From NCBI RefSeq assembly GCF_019973735.1, contig NZ_AP024463.1, positions 434,001-498,000 of the forward strand: 64,000 nucleotides of DNA. The letters are read 5' to 3'. Under the pieces are notes generated by a model. The model saw only the letters and a list, made by a program, of their open reading frames with translations. It ran no database searches and was not told the origin of the DNA. Every line of letters begins with the position of its first letter. Position 1 is the first letter of the stretch. This document shows positions 26,519-34,541 of this stretch, piece by piece. The translations under genes and the position numbers were made by a program. The DNA comes from Arachnia rubra. GTDB lineage: Bacteria > Actinomycetota > Actinomycetes > Propionibacteriales > Propionibacteriaceae.

Positions 26519-27280
26519 ATGCTGTACCGATTCAAAGCCCTCGGTAAGCGGCGAGATCCTGACCAACTTGATACTCCCCTCACTCTGGCAAGCCCAAACG
26601 GTTGGATTGTGACACTAGTGATTGGGTTCTGCATGCTCGCTTTGATTGGGTGGGGGATTCTTGGGCGTATTCCTCAACAGGTCACCGCTTCAGGTCGGTT
26701 GCAGTATCCAGGCGGCTTAGTAACGGTGCAGTCAGATTCCAATGGGATTGTGAGCGGATTGGCGGACCTCGGTACGGTAATAACGCAGGGCGGTGTAATT
26801 GCTTCTCTTCATCAAGAATCAGGCGCCAGCGATACACAGATCGTCGGGGTGACTGGTGGGCGAATCGTGCAGCATCTAGTAGAACTGGGGACCGCGGTGA
26901 CCACTGGAACCCCCATTGCAGTTGTCGAACCTGGAGCTACTGAGAATGCAATCCTGGAAGCGATAGTAGAGGTTCCAGCCGCGCAGGTCGAGGCGATTCA
27001 GCCTGGTCAAGATGTGAAGCTGACGGTGTCGGGGGTGGCAGCTACGAAATACGGACTGCTCCGCGGGCAAGTGCAGTCTCTTGCTCCCTTCCCCATGAAC
27101 GCTGATGGTGCGCAGGTGGGCCCTACTCTGGTAGTAATCAGTTTGGAGCGTGCGGACACGGTGACTGGATATGCTTGGACGTCGCTTGAAGGACCAGATC
27201 GCCAGATCGAGTCGCAAACGCCGGTCGTCGCAGAGATCGATACTGACGATATCTCCCCAGTGAGTCTGTTGGGAAAGTGA
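26519..27280 (+). CDS. NHLM-type HlyD-like secretion protein
   Basis: 253 residues: one N-terminal membrane helix (about 28-50), then a biotinyl-lipoyl-like hairpin (RLQYPGGLVTVQSDSNGIVS, IVQHLVELGTAVTTG) and a barrel part. It matches the short membrane-fusion proteins of 'NHLM bacteriocin' systems. It would link the ABC exporter to the outside in this single-membrane cell. Start ATG 26519 has AAAGGAGG 10 bp upstream. Confidence 0.82.
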   Translation: MLYRFKALGKRRDPDQLDTPLTLASPNGWIVTLVIGFCMLALIGWGILGRIPQQVTASGRLQYPGGLVTVQSDSNGIVSGLADLGTVITQGGVIASLHQESGASDTQIVGVTGGRIVQHLVELGTAVTTGTPIAVVEPGATENAILEAIVEVPAAQVEAIQPGQDVKLTVSGVAATKYGLLRGQVQSLAPFPMNADGAQVGPTLVVISLERADTVTGYAWTSLEGPDRQIESQTPVVAEIDTDDISPVSLLGK

Positions 27281-27286
27281 ATATAG

Positions 27287-29458
27287 ATGAAAGCTTCCAG
27301 ACGTCGTCCGGTACGCACCCCCTCGCTCATTCAGATGGAGACGGTAGAATGTGGTGCGGCTAGCCTCGGCATTCTTCTTCGTTCCCGTGGGCGTGTGGAG
27401 CCGCTCGAACGGCTTAGGATTGCCTGCAATGTTACGCGTGATGGTGCGAACGCTGCTGCCATCGTAACCGCAGCTGAATCCTACGGCCTCGTTGGCGGAG
27501 GAAAGGTCATGGATATCGAGGACCTGAGTGCAATTGATCATCCTGTGATCATTCACTGGGCTTTTCAGCATTTCATGGTTCTTGAGGGATTCCGGAGAAC
27601 TCGCCGGGGGATTGTCGTTCATGTCAATGACCCAGCGAATGGTCACCGTGTGATGCCGCTAGATGAATTCGATGGCGGATTTACTGGTGTGGTCTTGGAT
27701 CTCACGCCAGGTCCTAATTTTTCCAAAGGAGGAAAAGAGGTATCAATATTTACCGCTGTTGTGCGGCGTCTGCATGGCGCAGGAAGCGCGCTGACATTGA
27801 CACTTATTGCCACTATGCTGGTGGCAGTTCCCGGAGTACTTGAACCCATAATTCAGCGCTGGTTCGTGAACGAATTTGGTGTCGAGCTGATTCCAGTCTT
27901 TTTCCCTGTTGTCTTGTTGATTCTATGCGCGGCAACTATAGGGGTGCTGACGGCGATTCAGCGTGAGCACCTCAAGCGTGTTGAGATTCATTTGGGAACG
28001 AGCAGCGCGACTCACTTCATGAAAGAGTTGTTGCGGCGCCCAGTGGTTTTCTTCCAACAGCGGCATTCAGCCGATCTCTCTGGGCGAGTCAATACCAATT
28101 TTCGGGTCAGCTCATCTATCACAAATAATGTCGTCATGACATTGGCCAGTACGACGCTCATTGTCGTCTATGGAGTCGCTCTCATCATACTCGATCCCTT
28201 ACTCGCCGCCCTCGTTATGCTCGTATCGGCTTTCAATGTGATCGCTTTACGTAAGGTTCTCCGCGAACAGCGCGATGCTGCCAGTTCACTTCAGGCCAAG
28301 GATGCTGGTCTAGCAACTTCTACCATGCAAACTTTATCGACCATCGCATCGATCAAGGGGAACGGGATCGAGCAGATGGCTTTCGCCAAGTGGAGTGGTT
28401 ATTGTGCTAAGGCGATCTCAGAAGGGCAGCGTCTTGGCCGAGGCCAGTCGCTGATCACCGTTTTGCCTGCTGCGCTGGCGGGCATGAATACTGCTCTGGT
28501 ACTGGTCGTCGGCGGGCTCCGGGTAGCGAGTGGCATGTCCGGTGCAGGCCTGCTCGTTGCTTTCCAAGCTTTGCTCGCCTCCTTCACTCAACCCCTCGTT
28601 CAGCTGGTCACCCAGGCGAGCCAACTGCAGACCACTCAGGCGGACTTGGCCCGGTTGGAGGATGTTCTCAACTATGAGGGCATCCCTGCGGAGAACCAGA
28701 CCCATACTTTCGCAGAGGTTCTCACAGGCAGGATGGATTTTGACCATGTGTCGTTCTCATTCGATGGTGAGACGAAATTCCTCTCTGACCTCAGTTTCTC
28801 TGTGAGACCGGGAATGTGCGTTGCGCTCGTCGGGGCATCAGGCTCTGGGAAGTCGACGGTGGGGCAGCTTGCGGCAGGGCTGCTGCAGCCGACATCCGGC
28901 CGGATTCTGCTGGATGGGCGTCCTCGTGACGATCACTCTCGGCAATCCATCTGCGCGGCTGTTTCCTATGTCGATCAGAATGTGAGTTTGTTTGAGGGCA
29001 CCGTGAAAGACAATGTTACCTTGTGGGATGAAACCATCCCTGAACGGTCCGTAATCCAAGCCCTCGAAGACTCCGAAATTCTTACTGAGGTGATCCAAAG
29101 GGCCGGAGGTCTCAACGCATTCGTCGCGCAGGACGGCCGAAATTTCTCCGGTGGGCAGTGTCAACGTATCGAGCTAGCACGTGCGTTGGCGAACGAGCCT
29201 GCACTGTTGATCCTAGACGAGGCTACGAGTGCTACCGATACAGTGACCGAGCGAAGAATTATTGCCAATCTCCGTCGCCGGGGATGCGCAATGCTGGTGA
29301 TCGCTCATCGTCTGTCTACAGTTCGTGATGCCGATCTCATCCTTGTATTTGACGATGGCAGACTTGTTGAGCAGGGAACCCATGAAGCCCTAGTCGCCCG
29401 TAATGGTACCTATGCCGGTCTCCGGTCCGGTAAATCCGACAAAACAAAGGTCGCATGA
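27287..29458 (+). CDS. NHLM bacteriocin ABC exporter with C39 leader peptidase
   Basis: 723 residues. The N-terminal C39 peptidase has catalytic Cys22 in QMETVECGAASL, a His in FQHFMVLEGF and the Asp of HVNDPANG. Six membrane helices (about 160-430) and an ATPase (Walker A GASGSGKST near 516, SGGQCQRIELARAL near 621, LLILDEATSATD) follow. It should cut precursors after the Gly-Gly of LAGVSGG and LASVAGG and export the mature peptide. It follows the secretion protein by 6 bp and overlaps the next gene by 4 bp. Confidence 0.93.
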   Translation: MKASRRRPVRTPSLIQMETVECGAASLGILLRSRGRVEPLERLRIACNVTRDGANAAAIVTAAESYGLVGGGKVMDIEDLSAIDHPVIIHWAFQHFMVLEGFRRTRRGIVVHVNDPANGHRVMPLDEFDGGFTGVVLDLTPGPNFSKGGKEVSIFTAVVRRLHGAGSALTLTLIATMLVAVPGVLEPIIQRWFVNEFGVELIPVFFPVVLLILCAATIGVLTAIQREHLKRVEIHLGTSSATHFMKELLRRPVVFFQQRHSADLSGRVNTNFRVSSSITNNVVMTLASTTLIVVYGVALIILDPLLAALVMLVSAFNVIALRKVLREQRDAASSLQAKDAGLATSTMQTLSTIASIKGNGIEQMAFAKWSGYCAKAISEGQRLGRGQSLITVLPAALAGMNTALVLVVGGLRVASGMSGAGLLVAFQALLASFTQPLVQLVTQASQLQTTQADLARLEDVLNYEGIPAENQTHTFAEVLTGRMDFDHVSFSFDGETKFLSDLSFSVRPGMCVALVGASGSGKSTVGQLAAGLLQPTSGRILLDGRPRDDHSRQSICAAVSYVDQNVSLFEGTVKDNVTLWDETIPERSVIQALEDSEILTEVIQRAGGLNAFVAQDGRNFSGGQCQRIELARALANEPALLILDEATSATDTVTERRIIANLRRRGCAMLVIAHRLSTVRDADLILVFDDGRLVEQGTHEALVARNGTYAGLRSGKSDKTKVA

Positions 29459-32412
29459 TGACCGTAGATGACAGAAATATTCTACCCACAACGGTTTTTG
29501 TTAAAAATGCTCCCCGGAGGGCATTCATACCAGAGCAGGTGGATTGGGGTTCGGCGGGATCGTTTTATCCACTGGATGATCCATCGTGGGGAATTGAGGT
29601 TGCCGAGGGAGATGCAGACATTTTCGCGGTTACCGAGAATGGGTGGTATCCGCTTGGGTCGCTGTCGCCAGGCGCTGTTATTATCGGGTGTATTCCGATT
29701 CCAGGGTGGAAGCTCGGTGTGAAAAAATCAGCCGATGTTTCTTTACGGCCCTTTGAGATTAATGAGGAACAGAGAGCGCTGAAGCAGAGTGCTCTGCGGC
29801 GTGCTTCATTCTTGAAGGGGCTTGATATTACTTTGGCTGCGCTCAGCGTGGATGCCGTCGTCGCGCGAGCCTTGCCGCCTCGTGACTTTGATGTTTTGTC
29901 ACCGGGTGAAGTTGATGTGCATCGGGAAGACATAATGCGGCCCATCAATTCCTGGGTCTGGATCGAGCATTCACCGGTTCTAGATGTGCACTGCCCAGTC
30001 ACGGAAATAACGAATGGGGAAGGGGGCGGACCGCCTTTGTCTTGGTTTGGCATTGGTAAGCATGATTGGGTCCGCGCCACTGGATCGGCCACCGTTCGTG
30101 TTGCCACAACGGGAGAACTCTTTGATCGCGGATTGCTTGGCAGAGCCTGGGCGGAGCATTGTATTGCCCTTCTGCAGGCTTGTGCGCGGGGAGTGGCGCT
30201 TAGGCGGGAGGAGCAACGCGATCGTATTGATGCCGCTGCGCATCGGGAGAAAGAACAGCTGGAAGAGACGGGCCGTGCCAATCGCAGACTTTCCAGTGGA
30301 GGCGGGCATGAGCGTGAGCTGAGTGATTTGCTGGGACCATGGGGTACCGCCATCGCACGAGCCCTCTGGTCTGGCGGTAGACAGCAGCGGCTAGTGCCTC
30401 CAGCAGGCATCGTGCCGTCGCTGCGCACTGCTAAGTCCTTTGATGACCTCAGCGCGATCGGATGGGTACGATTGCGCCCACTTAAACTCGCAGATGGTTG
30501 GTGGCATACGCCTCACGCCACGCCTTTTGTCACGCGTTACGGACCCGAGAAAGTACCGTGCACGATTACTTTCAAGGGTAAGAGACCCTGGATTCAGCTA
30601 TGGGAAGACGTCGAAGAACGTCCACTAGAGCGGGAGGACTTGGCAGCTCTTGATGCTGAAGCCAGAATCGCGGAGGCGCCTCTTCCGGCGCGAGTCACCA
30701 CCTTGCGGGGACTCTTCAGATTTGCCTTGGCTGGTTCGGGGAAAGATGCGGCTAGCCTTGCGTTTTATGCAGCCCTTGTGATGGTACTCAGCGTAATAAC
30801 CCCTGTTCTCTCAGGACTCGTGGTAGGGCGGCTGGTGCAGTTCGGTGAGAATTCTGTGATCCTGCAGATCGGGGCTGTCATGCTTCTGATTGTGCTTCTC
30901 ACGGCTGGTTTGCAGACCATTCAGAATCATCTTGCTTTACGGATCAAAGGGCGGATGGCTCAGCGTTTGGGTTCGGGCATATGGGCGAAGCTCCTTGCAC
31001 TTCCTTTGTCTTTTTTTGAGAGTCGATCGCCGTGGAGGCTCGGAACGGTGATCTTCAATATCCGGCAGGCTCAGGAAACAATCTCGGGCGCGGTGGTAAC
31101 CGCGGTCATGGGGCTGATGATTGCGGTTGCTGATTTTTTTGTCTTGGCCGCTATGTCTCCTGCGATGGCTGCATTCGTGGGGGTAGCTCTACTCGCGGTT
31201 ACAGTTATGCTTGCTCGTTTGATGTTTCAAGATATTGCTGCCCAACGTTCCTATCTGTTAGCACAGCAGGAGGTCAGCGGGTTGACCCTCAGTGTTCTGT
31301 CGAACATGTCCAAGCTTCGTGCCGCGGGCGGCGAACATCGTGTCCTGTCACGATGGGGGAGGCTTCAGCGCGAGGCATTGCGTCATCAGATGATGAGCCG
31401 CCGGGTAGAGACTTGGATTATGGTAATGGCGTCGGTTCTCATGCCTGTGGTCATTGCCATGGTCATCGCTGCTGGTAGTGCCACGGTTGAGGATAGGACG
31501 CGCGTTGTTACAGCGATCCTAGCAAGTCAGCTGCTTATTACCAACTTCATCCAGTTCATTTATGTTCTTCAAATGTTGGCGCCGGTTGTTCCTACGTTCG
31601 AGTTCCTCCGTCCGATTCTCAATGCTGACCCCGAGTCCGGTGAAGGCAGGGCACAGCCAGGGGAGCTGTCTGGTGAGATCCGTCTGCATGAGGTCAGTTT
31701 CCGTTATGGAGGAAATGGACCGTTGATTTTGGATCGAGTGAGCATTGCCATCCGTCGCGGGGAGTTCGTTGCCATCGTTGGTCCATCAGGTTCCGGGAAA
31801 TCTACTTTGCTCAGAATGCTGATCGGATTCGACAGGCCGGATAGTGGTTCGGTCACCTATGATGGGCAAGACCTTGCGGAGCTCGACGTAGCGGCCGTAA
31901 GACGTCAGTGCGGAATCGTCTTGCAAAGCAATGGAACTGTTTCCGGATCGATCCGGGACAACATCGCTGGTTCTGGCTCATATGGCGAATCTGAGGTTTG
32001 GGAAGCCGCGGAGATGGCTGGCATGGCTGACGACATTCAGGCTATGCCTATGAAACTTAGCACCAACGTCGCTGATGGCTCAGCAGGTCTGTCAGGCGGC
32101 CAACGACAGCGTCTGATGATCGCGCGTGCGCTGATTTCGAGACCTCGGATCGTAATTTTTGACGAGGCAACCAGTGCATTGGACAACCTGACTCAGGCCA
32201 GAGTGACGGAGAGCATGCACAGGCTCAACGCCACACGAATCGTTGTGGCCCATCGGTTGTCAACGGTCCGGGACGCAGATCGAATCATAGTGATCGACCA
32301 TGGCCATGTCGTTGAGTCTGGAACGTATGAAGAACTCCTGGAACTCAATGGGACTTTTGCTAACTTGGCTAAGACTCAGCAGGCGGAAAGAGATGTGGAG
32401 CCGCATGCGTAG
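29455..32412 (+). CDS. second NHLM ABC transporter protein, no peptidase
   Basis: 985 residues. A long N-terminal region of about 400 residues includes a cyclic-nucleotide-binding-like beta part and a helical linker. An ABC exporter membrane domain (about 420-720) and an ATPase follow (Walker A GPSGSGKST near 776, LSGGQRQRLMIARALI, IVIFDEATSALD). NHLM clusters typically hold this pair of ABC proteins, one with and one without C39, probably as a heterodimer. The ATG overlaps the preceding TGA. A hairpin overlaps its stop. Confidence 0.9.
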   Translation: MMTVDDRNILPTTVFVKNAPRRAFIPEQVDWGSAGSFYPLDDPSWGIEVAEGDADIFAVTENGWYPLGSLSPGAVIIGCIPIPGWKLGVKKSADVSLRPFEINEEQRALKQSALRRASFLKGLDITLAALSVDAVVARALPPRDFDVLSPGEVDVHREDIMRPINSWVWIEHSPVLDVHCPVTEITNGEGGGPPLSWFGIGKHDWVRATGSATVRVATTGELFDRGLLGRAWAEHCIALLQACARGVALRREEQRDRIDAAAHREKEQLEETGRANRRLSSGGGHERELSDLLGPWGTAIARALWSGGRQQRLVPPAGIVPSLRTAKSFDDLSAIGWVRLRPLKLADGWWHTPHATPFVTRYGPEKVPCTITFKGKRPWIQLWEDVEERPLEREDLAALDAEARIAEAPLPARVTTLRGLFRFALAGSGKDAASLAFYAALVMVLSVITPVLSGLVVGRLVQFGENSVILQIGAVMLLIVLLTAGLQTIQNHLALRIKGRMAQRLGSGIWAKLLALPLSFFESRSPWRLGTVIFNIRQAQETISGAVVTAVMGLMIAVADFFVLAAMSPAMAAFVGVALLAVTVMLARLMFQDIAAQRSYLLAQQEVSGLTLSVLSNMSKLRAAGGEHRVLSRWGRLQREALRHQMMSRRVETWIMVMASVLMPVVIAMVIAAGSATVEDRTRVVTAILASQLLITNFIQFIYVLQMLAPVVPTFEFLRPILNADPESGEGRAQPGELSGEIRLHEVSFRYGGNGPLILDRVSIAIRRGEFVAIVGPSGSGKSTLLRMLIGFDRPDSGSVTYDGQDLAELDVAAVRRQCGIVLQSNGTVSGSIRDNIAGSGSYGESEVWEAAEMAGMADDIQAMPMKLSTNVADGSAGLSGGQRQRLMIARALISRPRIVIFDEATSALDNLTQARVTESMHRLNATRIVVAHRLSTVRDADRIIVIDHGHVVESGTYEELLELNGTFANLAKTQQAERDVEPHA

Positions 32413-32430
32413 CGGAATCCTACGCATGCG
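32402..32430 (+). terminator. intercistronic hairpin between exporter and precursor genes
   Basis: CGCATGCGTAG (32402-32412) and CTACGCATGCG (32420-32430) form a perfect 11-bp stem with a 7-nt loop that includes the exporter stop codon. No T run follows, so it is more likely a partial terminator or RNA-processing/stability hairpin separating enzyme from precursor mRNA. A smaller hairpin (32489-32508) precedes the first precursor. Confidence 0.5.
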
Positions 32431-32529
32431 TGGCATCATCGGATAGCCTTGTGGTTCCGTGCAGGATGGTCCATCATTGATAAATGAGAGTTCTGGTTTC
32501 CAAGAACTAGTGGATTCAGGAGGATGCTC

Positions 32530-32916
32530 ATGGGGAGATTTGAGACAGAACGTCAGAATTTCATCCGAGCATATACGCGCTTGCTCGTTTCGAGTTGGTC
32601 TGATGATCTCTACTTGCAAAGGCTTCTTGCCTCTCCGCGTGATGTCTTAGCTGAGGCAGGTCTTGAAATTCCGGCTTCAGTTGTCATTCGAGTCGAGAGA
32701 CAGGCTGCCCCAGTTCCAGTCTCAAGCTCCTCGGAAGAAGCACTTAATGTTCAAGTGAATCTGTGGTTTATGGCTGAAGAGAGGGGCGAGCTGGTGCTCT
32801 ATGTGCCTGATGCCCCAACAGTTACTACAGAGGACTTAGATCAGAGTGATCTTGCCGGCGTTTCGGGTGGCGAGGCTGCATGGTGCTGTTGTTGTCCATG
32901 TAGTACTTGTGCGTGA
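32530..32916 (+). CDS. RiPP precursor 1, nitrile-hydratase-like leader, core EAAWCCCCPCSTCA
   Basis: 128 residues. The leader (about 114 residues) has the NHLP form derived from nitrile hydratase alpha subunit: FIRAYTRLLVSSWSDD, LASPRDVLAEAGLEIPASV and a later beta part. It ends in LAGVSGG, the double-Gly site for the C39 exporter. The core holds six Cys, one Ser and one Thr, with Trp before the first Cys. The true start is ATG 32530, since AGGAGG (32518-32523) is 6 bp away; an ATG at 32524 touches the RBS. The core differs from the two precursors downstream, so the cluster can make at least two products. Confidence 0.9.
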   Translation: MGRFETERQNFIRAYTRLLVSSWSDDLYLQRLLASPRDVLAEAGLEIPASVVIRVERQAAPVPVSSSSEEALNVQVNLWFMAEERGELVLYVPDAPTVTTEDLDQSDLAGVSGGEAAWCCCCPCSTCA

Positions 32917-32952
32917 GTCCATAGTTCTTGGGGTGGATTCTTGATGTGAAGT

Positions 32953-33394
32953 GCGTCTCAGTGGAGAAGTAGTTTCGTTCAATTAAGGAGGAAGAATGTC
33001 AAAGAAGCAGGGACTTGAAGAGTTCACGGATGCCTACACTAAGTTGTTGGTTGCGGTGTGGACTGATGAGAAGGTTGCTGATCGTCTGAAGTCTGATCCT
33101 CATTCTGTGGCTGCTGATGCAGGTCTGGTTATTCCGCAGGATGTTGAAATCACTGTTACTCAGCCTACTGGTGAGCCGGCTGAGGATCCGAAGGCTGCGC
33201 TGAAGGCGTACTACGATGAGTTCCAGCAGGGACTGGCGGACAAGGCTGTTGTGCTTGCTGTTCAGGCTGCCCCCAAGCTCGACACGCAGAACCTGAATTC
33301 TGATGAGCTCGCTAGCGTTGCCGGCGGCCGTGTTTACTGCTCCAGCATCGTTTGCTGCTGCTGCTGAAAACACTGAATGGGTGGGCGGAGAAAC
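32953..33394 (+). repeat. tandem duplication, first copy (precursor gene)
   Basis: 442 bp that recur at 33535-33976 (offset 582 bp) with three differences, all outside or silent in the gene. The copy includes 43 bp of leader with the strong RBS AATTAAGGAGGA, the whole precursor gene and the left arm of the terminator. It ends at GGCGGAGAAAC, exactly in the terminator loop. Confidence 0.9.
32996..33367 (+). CDS. RiPP precursor 2, core RVYCSSIVCCCC
   Basis: 123 residues. NHLP leader with EEFTDAYTKLLVAVWTDEKV, LKSDPHSVAADAGLVIPQDV and a second helical part, ending LASVAGG. The core RVYCSSIVCCCC has five Cys and two Ser, with Tyr before the first Cys. Expected fate (family knowledge): cyclodehydration by the YcaO enzyme, oxidation by the SagB-type enzyme, cleavage after Gly-Gly on export. 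The leader resembles a nitrile hydratase subunit, but there is no metal-site motif and no partner subunit. RBS AAGGAGGA lies 7 bp upstream. Confidence 0.92.
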   Translation: MSKKQGLEEFTDAYTKLLVAVWTDEKVADRLKSDPHSVAADAGLVIPQDVEITVTQPTGEPAEDPKAALKAYYDEFQQGLADKAVVLAVQAAPKLDTQNLNSDELASVAGGRVYCSSIVCCCC

Positions 33395-33534
33395 CACCCG
33401 CTCCGCTCATCCATCTGATCGTGATCGGAAAAATCGAAAGAAAGATGTGCGATTTGGGTTTCATTTTTTGTCAATAAGTCGTGAAAGAAATGCAGAGCGA
33501 CGACACTTATTGATGTTCTAGCTGGAATTCAGGC

Positions 33535-33976
33535 GCGTCTTAGTGGGGAAGTAGTTTCGTTCAATTAAGGAGGAAGAATGTCAAAGAAGCAGGGACTTGA
33601 AGAGTTCACGGATGCCTACACTAAGTTGTTGGTTGCGGTGTGGACTGATGAGAAGGTTGCTGATCGTCTGAAGTCTGATCCTCATTCTGTGGCTGCTGAT
33701 GCAGGTCTGGTTATTCCGCAGGATGTTGAAATCACTGTTACTCAGCCTACTGGTGAGCCGGCTGAGGATCCGAAGGCTGCGCTGAAGGCGTACTACGATG
33801 AGTTCCAGCAGGGACTGGCAGACAAGGCTGTTGTGCTTGCTGTTCAGGCTGCCCCCAAGCTCGACACGCAGAACCTGAATTCTGATGAGCTCGCTAGCGT
33901 TGCCGGCGGCCGTGTTTACTGCTCCAGCATCGTTTGCTGCTGCTGCTGAAAACACTGAATGGGTGGGCGGAGAAAC
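33535..33976 (+). repeat. tandem duplication, second copy (precursor gene)
   Basis: Near-identical to 32953-33394. The only difference inside the coding sequence is G to A at 33820 (silent, Ala GCG to GCA). This copy keeps the full terminator after it; the first copy has lost the right arm. Confidence 0.9.
33578..33949 (+). CDS. RiPP precursor 3, identical protein to precursor 2
   Basis: 123 residues, the same protein sequence as the gene at 32996, with core RVYCSSIVCCCC after LASVAGG. The identical upstream 43 bp give the same strong RBS. It is last in the cluster, followed by a strong hairpin. Duplicate precursor genes raise dosage of the peptide substrate relative to the enzymes; the near-perfect identity points to a recent duplication or ongoing gene conversion. 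Confidence 0.92.
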   Translation: MSKKQGLEEFTDAYTKLLVAVWTDEKVADRLKSDPHSVAADAGLVIPQDVEITVTQPTGEPAEDPKAALKAYYDEFQQGLADKAVVLAVQAAPKLDTQNLNSDELASVAGGRVYCSSIVCCCC

Positions 33977-34000
33977 TCTCGCCCACCCATTCCAGTGTTT
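33950..34000 (+). terminator. strong terminator of the RiPP cluster
   Basis: AAACACTG-AATGGGTGGGCG pairs with CGCCCACCCATTCCAGTGTTT, about 19-20 bp with one bulge and a 10-nt loop. It begins at the stop codon of the third precursor gene. The equivalent place after the second precursor has only the left arm. Confidence 0.8.
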
Positions 34001-34541
34001 ATTGATAGCGGGGTAACTAGAGCATTTCTGCTGCATGGAGCGCTAGTGATGTATGAAAGTTTTTGCTGTATGGTGTGAGGAACCCTCTGTATAATTTTGG
34101 CTGAGTATGTATATTTTCCTGAGTGAGTTTGTGCTGCGCCACTCAAATAATTAGTATGTTTTTGCTGCTGGGGTGGAATCAAGCCATGAAGCTTATTCAG
34201 AACTTTTGGCCATCCTTGCTGGTTGGGAGTTTTGGTTGACTGGGTGGTGGCTTTGAATAGGTTTCCATGAAATAGAGTTTTTATGAAAGTGTATTTTTGG
34301 GGTGGATTCTTGTGGGCGAGGCCCCTTCAAGAACCTCCGCGATGAATGCGTTCTCTAAACTCTCTACCGAAATTTAGAAGTCGGTATAATACAGACTTTT
34401 TGCCTCACATGTTAGAATAGATTCAGGTTTTTTACCACTGTCCACGAAACACCGGGCACTCCATGGCCTTCAGTTTTTCTTGATTGGATCTGGTTTGATG
34501 ATTGTCCTAGACGTAGGGCATTGAATTAGCTTTGTTCGCCT
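34001..34541. other. AT-rich gap between precursor genes and regulator
   Basis: No credible gene. It contains a solitary IS/MITE-type end GAAGCTTATTCA (34188-34199), a copy of TTGGGGTGGATTCTTG (34297-34312) that also occurs after precursor 1 (32928-32943), and the left copy of a long repeat (34314-34496). The composition suggests decayed duplication or mobile DNA. Confidence 0.5.
34314..34496 (+). repeat. long imperfect direct repeat, left copy
   Basis: About 180 bp, clearly similar to 39619-39795 in the same orientation. Shared blocks include CCCCTTCAA, TTCTCTAAACTC, ATAATACAGACTTTTT, CCTCACAT, CCACGAAACA and CGGGCACTCCA. The two copies bracket the regulator gene and the IS cluster. Confidence 0.7.

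Noticed and set aside
32996..33949. Nitrile hydratase alpha subunit genes
   Set aside because: The leaders resemble that subunit, but the proteins are only 123 residues, lack the metal-site motif and partner subunit, and end in a Gly-Gly plus Cys-rich core beside RiPP enzymes.
22864..33949. Thiopeptide cluster (as known from skin propionibacteria)
   Set aside because: No split lantibiotic-type dehydratase or pyridine-forming enzyme is present; export and leaders are of NHLM type.
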